From positions 1 through 5,711 of the forward strand of contig CAYGKP010000163.1 in NCBI GenBank assembly GCA_964350605.1: a DNA stretch of 5,711 bases, in the 5' to 3' direction. A program made the position numbers and the translations under genes. Origin of the DNA: CAYGKP01 sp964350605. Lineage in GTDB: Bacteria > Bacteroidota > Bacteroidia > Cytophagales > JAAEPT01. Each line of letters opens with the position of its first letter. Position 1 is the stretch's first letter. Under the pieces are notes generated by a model that did not search any database, was not told where the DNA came from, and saw only the letters and a list, made by a program, of their open reading frames with translations. Shown in pieces: positions 1 through 5,142 of the stretch.

Positions 1-852
1 GCCTTGGAACACGCCCGAGAAGATTTCCTTGCCGTAATACAGGATCACGTTGATGCCTGAAACTTGTTGGAAGAGCGAAAGCAGACCGCCCAGCACGATC
101 AGCTTCCAATACTTGCCCAGCTTCACTTTGGGCAACTTCGACTGGATTTTCAGCGAGCCCTTTACCTCGTCAATCACTTCGACGGCCCGGGCCGCGCCCA
201 ACAGTTTCGTCAAAACGCCTTCGGCTTTCTTCTCCTTCCCTTTGAGGATCAAGTGGCGCGGAGTTTCAGGCACAGTGAAAAGCAGAATGAAAAACAGCCC
301 GGCGGGAATCGTCTCCGAACCGAACATCCAACGCCCGCCAACGGTGTCGTTCCACACATGGTCGGTCGGGTCGGCAATCCAATAATTGGCCAGAAACACG
401 ATCAGAATCCCGATGACCACCGCGAACTGGTAGTAGGTCACCAAGCGACCGCGCTGGGCCGCCGGCGCGATCTCGGCGATGTACATGGGTGATACCATCG
501 AAGCGATGCCCACACCGATGCCCCCCAGGATGCGGAAAACAAGGAAAACCTCATAAGTCTCGGGCAGGGCCGTGCCCAAGGCCGACAGCGTAAAGCACGC
601 CGCCGCCAAGATGAGCGACAGCTTGCGGCCAATGGCACCCGTTAAGCGGCCCGCCATGATCGAGCCAACCAAACAGCCGATCAGCGCGCTGGACGTGGCC
701 AGGCCCTTCTGCGTCGGAGTGAGGTCAAAATAGCTGGTGATCAGGTCGATCGCGCCGTTGATGACCGCGGTGTCGTACCCCATCAGGAAGCCACCAAGCG
801 TGGCGACCAGAGTAATGCGAAGCAAAAAGGCAGAAGAAACAGAAGTGCTCAT
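1..852 (-). CDS. Sugar porter family MFS transporter, XylE-like (partial, C-terminus outside window)
   Basis: Inner-membrane sugar/proton symporter of the Major Facilitator Superfamily. The frame from ATG at 852 is open for 284 residues to the window edge, so roughly the N-terminal 60 % of a usual 450-490 residue porter is present. Visible signatures are GGFLMGYDTAVING (20-33) in TM1, FRILGGIGVGIAS (106-118), SPMYIAEIAPAAQRGRL (121-137), the loop motif PETPR (195-199), and FQQVSGINVILYYG (261-274) in TM7. Aligned by eye to E. coli XylE, the proton-coupling Asp27 (here D27), Arg133 (R107), and sugar contacts Gln168 (Q142), Gln288/289 (Q262/Q263), Asn294 (N268) and Tyr298 (Y272) are all kept, while XylE Phe24 is Met here. 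The ligand is therefore probably a hexose or pentose, not determinable further. No upstream in-frame ATG exists before a stop, and no Shine-Dalgarno is visible. It lies 64 bp downstream of the small membrane-protein gene on the same strand and may share its transcript. Confidence 0.93.
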   Translation of the reverse strand, partial: MSTSVSSAFLLRITLVATLGGFLMGYDTAVINGAIDLITSYFDLTPTQKGLATSSALIGCLVGSIMAGRLTGAIGRKLSLILAAACFTLSALGTALPETYEVFLVFRILGGIGVGIASMVSPMYIAEIAPAAQRGRLVTYYQFAVVIGILIVFLANYWIADPTDHVWNDTVGGRWMFGSETIPAGLFFILLFTVPETPRHLILKGKEKKAEGVLTKLLGAARAVEVIDEVKGSLKIQSKLPKVKLGKYWKLIVLGGLLSLFQQVSGINVILYYGKEIFSGVFQG

Positions 853-871
853 CGAACGGGGAATGTCACGG

Positions 872-881
872 GGTTTAAACC
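872..881. promoter_or_regulatory. 10-bp perfect palindrome upstream of the sugar porter gene
   Basis: GGTTTAAACC is a perfect palindrome centred about 24 bp upstream of the transporter start, inside the 64 bp gap between the two minus-strand genes. Its position would suit an operator for a sugar-responsive regulator, but no regulator gene is in the window and a single copy is weak evidence. A -7-like TAGATTG lies just upstream on the minus strand (894 to 888). Function is inference only. Confidence 0.2.
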
Positions 882-916
882 GGGACGCAATCTACGGGGA
901 TTTCCGCAGGGCCACC

Positions 917-1288
917 TTAGCCCTTGGCTGACTGAGCCTCCTCGAGGGATTTCCCCTCGACGTAGCGCGCCTTCACGAAGCGGGCGATGTTCTTTTCCAC
1001 CTGCTTCATCTTGCGGCGAAAGACAAAGGCGTAGACCCCGTAGGTGATGATGAACCCCAGGACCAAGACACAGAACACAAACAGGAAGCGGCCCCAGCCC
1101 GTGGGAAAATTGCCGACAACGAAAATCGTGCGCTTGCGAAGGACCACCGAAGCCCCAGCCTTCTTGGTCTCTTGGACCTGAAGTTGGGCTTTGCCCTTCA
1201 GCTTGATTTGGTACTGGGGGAAGGTCGATTTCAGCTCGGTATCGAGCCGTTCGATCGTGACACTCCCCTCCGCGATTGGAAAACGCAT
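917..1288 (-). CDS. Small single-pass membrane protein of unknown function
   Basis: I do not recognise a named family. From ATG at 1288 the product has 123 residues: a soluble, mixed alpha/beta-looking N-terminal part of about 65 residues (VTIERLDTELKSTFPQYQ at its start, VVLRKRTIFVVGNFPTG at its end), one strongly hydrophobic helix at about residues 67-90 (GRFLFVFCVLVLGFIITYGV and on), then a basic, probably helical tail beginning FRRKMKQVEKNIARFVKARY. The positive charges right after the helix favour a cytosolic C-terminus, but the N-terminal part is also basic, so topology is uncertain. There is no signal peptide. A TTG two codons upstream (1292-1294) is an alternative start and is better spaced from the strong Shine-Dalgarno at 1302-1311; the two products differ by two residues. 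The gene lies 68 bp after the acyltransferase stop and 64 bp before the sugar porter, all on the same strand, so an operon with the acyltransferase is plausible. An open frame, a clean TM segment and an RBS support a real gene. Confidence 0.8.
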   Translation of the reverse strand: MRFPIAEGSVTIERLDTELKSTFPQYQIKLKGKAQLQVQETKKAGASVVLRKRTIFVVGNFPTGWGRFLFVFCVLVLGFIITYGVYAFVFRRKMKQVEKNIARFVKARYVEGKSLEEAQSAKG

Positions 1289-1301
1289 CCTCAAAGATTC
1301 A

Positions 1302-1311
1302 CCTTCCTTCC
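1302..1311 (-). promoter_or_regulatory. Shine-Dalgarno sequence of the small membrane-protein gene
   Basis: Read on the minus strand this is GGAAGGAAGG followed by TGA, a good match to the 16S 3' tail complement. It ends 7 nt before the TTG at 1294 and 13 nt before the ATG at 1288, so spacing favours TTG whereas codon preference favours ATG. It is the only clear Shine-Dalgarno among the four complete or 5'-complete upstream regions where I looked for one besides this gene, which makes it stand out in the window. Confidence 0.6.
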
Positions 1312-1356
1312 CGGCTAGGCAAGTTTCTGCGCACGTCGGGGCGATTTAGCCGCCAC

Positions 1357-3213
1357 TTACTCCTCGTGCATCAACTTGAATTCCTTCTTCAAGCTGTCGA
1401 TGACGTCCTTGGGAATCTCGCGCAAATCGAGCCAGATGAGCCCGTCGAGCGAGTTGTTGAACAGCGGATCGACGTTGAAGCCCAGAATCTTCGCGTTCAG
1501 GTTCAGGTACTTTTTCACCAGTACGGGCACGCGCATGCCTGAAGTCTCGATCTGACCGATGTACTTGTCGATGAACTTGAGGTCGGCGTTCGGCTGGTCG
1601 AGGATCACCGAAGGGTCGATGTCCTTAAAGTCGACCGCAAAGCGGTTGAGCGGCGTGAAGTACTTGGCCATCTCCACATCGTGGTGGTGGGTCTCGATGT
1701 AGCGAACCATCAAGGCCTTCGAGAAGTCTGAAATGTCGTTCGAGATGCTGACTGGCCCGAGCAGGTAGCGGTATTCAGGGTTCTTGAGCAGGAAGTACAA
1801 AATGCCCTGCCAGAGCATGAACAGCGGCTTGGGCTGGCGTTGGTACTCCTTGACGATGAACGAACGACCCAGCTCGATGGTCTGGCCGAGGATCGGTGCG
1901 GCGTTTGGGTCGATCTTGAAGAGACTGTCGACATAGAAGCCCTTGATGCCAAAGCGGGCCAGTATGTCCTTGCCTTTTCCCATCCGGTAGGACCCCACGA
2001 TTTTGGACGCCTCACGGTCCCAGATGAACAGGTGGTGATAGTACAGGTCGTACTCGTCCAAGTCAGTTTTCTTGCCCGTGCCCTCGCCCATCTCGCGAAA
2101 GGTGATCTCGCGCAAGCGGCCAATCTCGCCGAGGATCTGCGGGATCTCGAAGGGCCGACAGATGTAGATGTCAAATACCCCCTGGCTGTGAATCTTCAGG
2201 TCCGGGTGCAGGTTCTCGACCTCCGCCTTCAGAACGTGACTGGGGGTTTCCTCCCCGATTTTTTTTTCCTTCTGGGGAACGTGGAAAAGCGGCTTTTTAA
2301 AAAAGTTGCCCACCTCGAGGTTTGAGGAACCCATGGCTGAACCCAAGGCATACACCCGCGTGCGTACGTAGCGACCCAGGCGGTCGGTATCGGTAAACTG
2401 CTCTTGCTCGGCCACAGTAATGGGCATCCCAATGCGAAGGCGCAGGGTTTCGTTGCGCTTGTTCAGCAGTTCGGTTGGCAGGCGGGCGGTGCGCAACTGG
2501 CCGTTCATGCGGCCCAGCAGGTGGAAGATCTTGCTGTTCCCCCCAGGGAAGAAAATCGGAACGACGGGAACCCGCGCTTTCTCGATGATGCGAAGGGCCG
2601 AGCGTTGCCACTCGCGGTCGGTGATGGTGCGCGTATCGGCCTGGAACGTCGAAACCTCGCCGGCGGGGAACAGCCCCACAGGGTGCCCATCGCGCAGGTG
2701 CTGGAGGCATTGCTTGATGCCCGCGTAGCTGGACGCAGCTTCTTTCTGCTCTTCAAACGGATTGACGGCGAAGACGTAGGGCTTGATCGGCTCAATGCGA
2801 TGCAGAATGAAGTTGGCCATCACCCGAAAATCCGGTCGGGCTTCGGCCAGCGTGCGAATCATCGCGAGGCCATCCAACGCACCAAAGGGGTGATTCGAGA
2901 CCACCAAGAAAGGCCCCTCGGCGGGAATCTGGCGCAGTTCCTGGGGGTCAACCTCCAAGCGCACGCCCATGCGGGCAAATACCTTGTCGACGAACTCGGT
3001 GCCGTCGTACTTGTAGGTCGCCCGGTACAGACGGTTGATCTTGTGAATCCGCAGCAGGCCCATGATCAGGCCGCCAAACGCCCCCAAGCGGTATTTTTTC
3101 AACCCGACGGCCTCGACAAACTCCGATCGTTTGATCAGGTAGTCGCGGGTGCGGGTTTGCCCGCTGGATTTCGATTCGGGCACGGGGCGGGGCGATGGGT
3201 TGGAATCGCTCAT
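1357..3213 (-). CDS. Bifunctional PlsC-GNAT acyltransferase, OlsF-like (aminolipid synthesis)
   Basis: Predicted to make an acylated amino-acid lipid at the inner membrane, as described for OlsF: a C-terminal GNAT domain N-acylates the amino acid (ornithine in OlsF; glycine-type lipids are made by related split enzymes in Bacteroides) from acyl-ACP, and the N-terminal PlsC domain O-acylates the lyso-lipid. Using ATG at 3213 there are 618 residues. The PlsC half (about 95-300) has SNHPFGALDG (106-115) as the catalytic His/Asp block, FPAGEVS (182-188) and VPIFFPGGN (218-226). The GNAT half (about 345-530) has LREITFREMGEG, DLDEYDLYYHHLFIWD, VGSYRMG, ELGRSF and LLGPVSISND. The last about 90 residues (VPVLVKKYLNLNAKILGFNVDP) are the tail usual for this fused family. 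The linker contains an A9 run in the coding strand. A TTG at 3222 is a less likely start; no Shine-Dalgarno is seen for either. The gene is divergent from the GT9 gene and followed by the small membrane-protein gene. Fold assignment is strong; the head-group amino acid cannot be told from sequence. Confidence 0.92.
   Translation of the reverse strand: MSDSNPSPRPVPESKSSGQTRTRDYLIKRSEFVEAVGLKKYRLGAFGGLIMGLLRIHKINRLYRATYKYDGTEFVDKVFARMGVRLEVDPQELRQIPAEGPFLVVSNHPFGALDGLAMIRTLAEARPDFRVMANFILHRIEPIKPYVFAVNPFEEQKEAASSYAGIKQCLQHLRDGHPVGLFPAGEVSTFQADTRTITDREWQRSALRIIEKARVPVVPIFFPGGNSKIFHLLGRMNGQLRTARLPTELLNKRNETLRLRIGMPITVAEQEQFTDTDRLGRYVRTRVYALGSAMGSSNLEVGNFFKKPLFHVPQKEKKIGEETPSHVLKAEVENLHPDLKIHSQGVFDIYICRPFEIPQILGEIGRLREITFREMGEGTGKKTDLDEYDLYYHHLFIWDREASKIVGSYRMGKGKDILARFGIKGFYVDSLFKIDPNAAPILGQTIELGRSFIVKEYQRQPKPLFMLWQGILYFLLKNPEYRYLLGPVSISNDISDFSKALMVRYIETHHHDVEMAKYFTPLNRFAVDFKDIDPSVILDQPNADLKFIDKYIGQIETSGMRVPVLVKKYLNLNAKILGFNVDPLFNNSLDGLIWLDLREIPKDVIDSLKKEFKLMHEE
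2259..2267 (-). other. A9 homopolymer in the acyltransferase interdomain linker
   Basis: The coding strand reads GG followed by nine A and then TCGGGG, encoding E-K-K-I at residues 316-319 between the PlsC and GNAT domains. Loss of one A leads to a TGA at 2229-2231 after nine foreign residues; gain of one A leads to a TGA at 2171-2173 after 29 foreign residues. Either slip would give a PlsC-only protein of about 327 or 347 residues. Runs of nine A are known substrates for RNA polymerase slippage; whether it happens here is unknown. Confidence 0.5.
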
Positions 3214-3219
3214 GGAGCG

Positions 3220-3253
3220 CAAGTTAACGGGACTCGGTTAGCCCTTACAACAA
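3220..3253 (-). promoter_or_regulatory. Candidate Bacteroidota-type promoter of the acyltransferase gene
   Basis: On the minus strand, TTGTTG (3253 to 3248) is followed after 21 nt by TAACTTG (3226 to 3220), resembling the Bacteroidota primary sigma pattern TTTG / TAnnTTTG with one T missing. The -7-like element ends 6 bp before the ATG at 3213, which would put the transcription start at or next to the start codon, giving a leaderless or nearly leaderless mRNA. This fits the absence of a Shine-Dalgarno. Pattern match by eye only. Confidence 0.3.
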
Positions 3254-3283
3254 TTCTACGCCTAGAGGCGCGAGTCGGTTCCC

Positions 3284-3291
3284 TACCTTTG
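3284..3291 (+). promoter_or_regulatory. Candidate -7 element of the glycosyltransferase operon
   Basis: TACCTTTG matches the Bacteroidota -7 consensus TAnnTTTG exactly and ends 5 bp before the ATG at 3297, predicting a start of transcription at about the start codon. No TTG is present at the expected -33 distance (about 3260-3266), which weakens the call. There is no Shine-Dalgarno upstream of this gene. Confidence 0.35.
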
Positions 3292-3296
3292 GCCCA

Positions 3297-4298
3297 ATGG
3301 CTGGCGCAGTACTCGTGATTCAAACCGCCTTTCTGGGCGATGCCGTGCTGGCCAGCGCGGTACTCGAAAGCCTGCACGCCACCGCGCCGGAGCGCCCCAT
3401 TGATTTGCTGGTTCGCAAGGGCAACGAGGGCCTCTACGCCGACCACCCCTTTCTGCGCAACCTCTTGGTTTGGAACAAGAAGGACGGCAAGTACAAGACG
3501 CTGCGCGCCCTGCGCAACCAAATCAAAGCCCAACGCTACGAGGCGGTCCTGAACCTACACCGCTTTGCGTCCTCTGGCTACCTGACAGCTTTCAGCGGCG
3601 CGAAAATCAAGGCGGGCTACCGAAAGAACCCCCTCTCATTTCTGTTTACCCATCGCTTCGAACACCCCATCGGCGACGGGACCCACGAAATCGAGCGAAA
3701 CCACCAATTGCTCTCAGCCCTGGGCACGTTTTCTCTGGAAGGCCCCCGCCTCTACCCACGCTTCAAAGACCGCAAGCAAGTCGAACCCTACGGTGGTTTG
3801 CCCTATTTCTGCCTTGCCCCCACTTCTGTGTGGTTCACCAAGCAATACCCCGCCGAGCGATGGGTCGCGCTCATCGACAAGCTGCCCTCCAACCGTTCGG
3901 TCTACCTATTGGGCGGACCTGGGGACAAGGAAACGTGCGAGCAAATTCGCTTGGCCAGTGCGCACCCAAAAGTGAAAAACCTGGCGGGCGAGCTGGGGCT
4001 CTTGGCCTCCGCAGCCCTGATGGAAGGCGCACAAATGAACTACGTGAACGACTCGGGCCCGCTGCACTTCTGTTCGGCCATGAAGGCCCCTGTAACGGCG
4101 GTGTTCTGCTCGACGGTGCCGCGCTTCGGCTTCGGGCCCTGGGGCGAAAAAGGGGTGGTCATTGAGACAAAGGAGAACTTGGACTGCCGCCCCTGTGGGT
4201 TGCACGGACACAGGGCCTGCCCCAAAGGCCACTTTCGTTGCGCAACAACGATTGATACCCTGGCTCTGGTGGCGCGGGCAAATCCCGAAAAGGCGTAG
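3297..4298 (+). CDS. Glycosyltransferase family 9 protein, heptosyltransferase (WaaF)-like
   Basis: Predicted cytosolic-face GT-B enzyme that transfers a sugar, classically ADP-heptose, onto the lipopolysaccharide core. The 333-residue length is usual for GT9. The N-terminal Rossmann half opens with VLVIQTAFLGDAVLASAVLE (5-24), the GT9 block holding the conserved Gly-Asp, followed by LLVRKGN and HPFLRNLLVW. The nucleotide-sugar half has FCLAPTSVWFTKQYP (171-185), VYLLGGPGD (202-210), VKNLAGELGL (226-235) and NDSGPLHFCSAMKAPVTAVF (251-270), the family's hallmark C-terminal motif. Four cysteines, C297, C300, C308 and C315 (CRPCGL, ACPKGHFRC), follow the C-P-C / C-P-x-G-H-x-x-C arrangement also found in WaaF. 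ATG at 3297 puts the first beta-strand at residue 4, as expected. It is followed after 23 bp by the GT2 gene, so the two are probably one operon. The sugar donor is not certain: many Bacteroidota GT9 proteins are uncharacterised and heptose is not always present in their cores. Confidence 0.93.
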   Translation: MAGAVLVIQTAFLGDAVLASAVLESLHATAPERPIDLLVRKGNEGLYADHPFLRNLLVWNKKDGKYKTLRALRNQIKAQRYEAVLNLHRFASSGYLTAFSGAKIKAGYRKNPLSFLFTHRFEHPIGDGTHEIERNHQLLSALGTFSLEGPRLYPRFKDRKQVEPYGGLPYFCLAPTSVWFTKQYPAERWVALIDKLPSNRSVYLLGGPGDKETCEQIRLASAHPKVKNLAGELGLLASAALMEGAQMNYVNDSGPLHFCSAMKAPVTAVFCSTVPRFGFGPWGEKGVVIETKENLDCRPCGLHGHRACPKGHFRCATTIDTLALVARANPEKA

Positions 4299-4303
4299 GT
4301 TTG
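4296..4303 (+). promoter_or_regulatory. Possible internal -7 element before the GT2 gene
   Basis: TAGGTTTG matches TAnnTTTG and overlaps the stop codon of the GT9 gene, 18 bp before the ATG at 4322. No -33 TTG is found at the right distance, so it may be chance; if real it would give the second gene its own promoter with a leader of about 12 nt. Confidence 0.2.
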
Positions 4304-4321
4304 CCCCTTCGAATCCCTGCG

Positions 4322-5071
4322 ATGCGCGCACTGGTCATCATCCCTACCTACAACGAGGCCGAAAACATCGTCCCGATGATCCACACGGTCATGGGGTTGG
4401 CGCGTCCCATCGACCTTCTGGTGGTTGACGATAGCTCGCCGGACGGCACCGCCGATCTGGTTCGCGGGCTTCAACAGGAATACGGCACCGAACGCCTGCA
4501 CTTGGAAGTGCGAACAAAAAAGGACGGCCTGGGTCGCGCCTACCTGCATGGCTTCGCCTGGGGCCTCGAGAAGGGCTATGACATCCTTGTCGAGATGGAC
4601 GCAGACTTCTCGCACCCACCCCACGACCTTCACAAATTGGTCGAAGCGATTGCTTCTGGCGAGGCCGATGTCTCGGTCGGGTCGCGCTACGTGACCGGCG
4701 TAAATGTGGTCAACTGGCCGATGAAGCGCGTGCTGATGAGCTACTTTGCCAGCAAGTACGTGAAGATGATCACCGGCATGCCGTTCCACGATTCGACCGC
4801 CGGGTTTGTGGCCTATTCCGCCGAGGTGCTGCGGACCATTCCGCTCGACAAGATTCAGTTTGTGGGCTATGCCTTCCAGATCGAGATGAAGTTCATGGCC
4901 TGGAAGTATGGCTTCAAAATCAAGGAGATCGCCATTGTGTTCACCGAGCGCGAGCGGGGCGTGTCCAAAATGTCGGTGAAGATTTTCCGCGAGGCGGTCC
5001 TCGGCGTCATCAAGCTGAAGGTGCAGAGCCTCTTTCGCCGCTACCAGCGGCCGAAACCGGAGTTGGCGTAA
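4322..5071 (+). CDS. GT2 family polyprenyl-phosphate mannosyltransferase-like enzyme (DPM1-like)
   Basis: Predicted to transfer a hexose, typically mannose from GDP-mannose, to a polyprenyl phosphate at the cytosolic face of the inner membrane, giving a lipid-linked sugar for periplasmic glycosyltransferases. From ATG at 4322 there are 249 residues with a complete GT-A fold: LVIIPTYNEAENI (4-16), LLVVDDSSPDGTA (32-44), EMDADFSHPPHDL (91-103) with the metal-binding D-A-D, VGSRYV (119-124), GVNVVNWPMKRVLMSYFAS (126-144), TGMPFHDSTAGF (151-162), GYAFQIEMKF (182-191) and the late basic motif ERERGVSKMS (209-218). There is no C-terminal transmembrane or GtrA-like domain, so this is the short, membrane-peripheral form. 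A TTG at 4301 would add seven residues with no family support, so ATG is chosen. No Shine-Dalgarno is visible. It follows the GT9 gene by 23 bp and converges on kdsB. Glucosyl or other hexosyl specificity cannot be excluded. Confidence 0.93.
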   Translation: MRALVIIPTYNEAENIVPMIHTVMGLARPIDLLVVDDSSPDGTADLVRGLQQEYGTERLHLEVRTKKDGLGRAYLHGFAWGLEKGYDILVEMDADFSHPPHDLHKLVEAIASGEADVSVGSRYVTGVNVVNWPMKRVLMSYFASKYVKMITGMPFHDSTAGFVAYSAEVLRTIPLDKIQFVGYAFQIEMKFMAWKYGFKIKEIAIVFTERERGVSKMSVKIFREAVLGVIKLKVQSLFRRYQRPKPELA

Positions 5072-5142
5072 GCAAAGTGCATGGGAGCCACGTGCCAGGG
5101 AGGAGCCACCTACTCAACAACGGGATCTGAAATAGCACACAG

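Noticed and set aside
64..492. Plus-strand open frame (142 codons) opposite the sugar porter
   Set aside because: The minus strand encodes an unmistakable MFS porter here, and the plus-strand product resembles nothing and is a shadow.
1312..1356. Hairpin after the acyltransferase stop (GGCG / CGCC around a short loop)
   Set aside because: The stem is only four pairs and no T-run follows, so it is not a credible terminator, and read-through to the next gene is likely.
3214..3222. TTG at 3222 as the acyltransferase start
   Set aside because: It adds only three residues, lacks a Shine-Dalgarno and lies within the candidate -7 element; ATG at 3213 is the simpler choice.
2404..3318. Long plus-strand open frame (304 codons) antisense to the acyltransferase
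   Set aside because: It lies opposite a clearly conserved coding region, has no recognisable motifs or hydrophobic pattern, and runs into the start of the GT9 gene. Such frames are common opposite GC-rich genes.
4040..4789. Minus-strand open frame (249 codons) across the GT9-GT2 junction
   Set aside because: It is antisense to two well-supported glycosyltransferases, spans their boundary and shows no family features.
5072..5142. Terminator between the convergent GT2 and kdsB genes
   Set aside because: No stable hairpin with a T-run was found on either strand. Two direct copies of GGAGCCAC (5084-5091 and 5102-5109) are present, but direct repeats do not form a stem.
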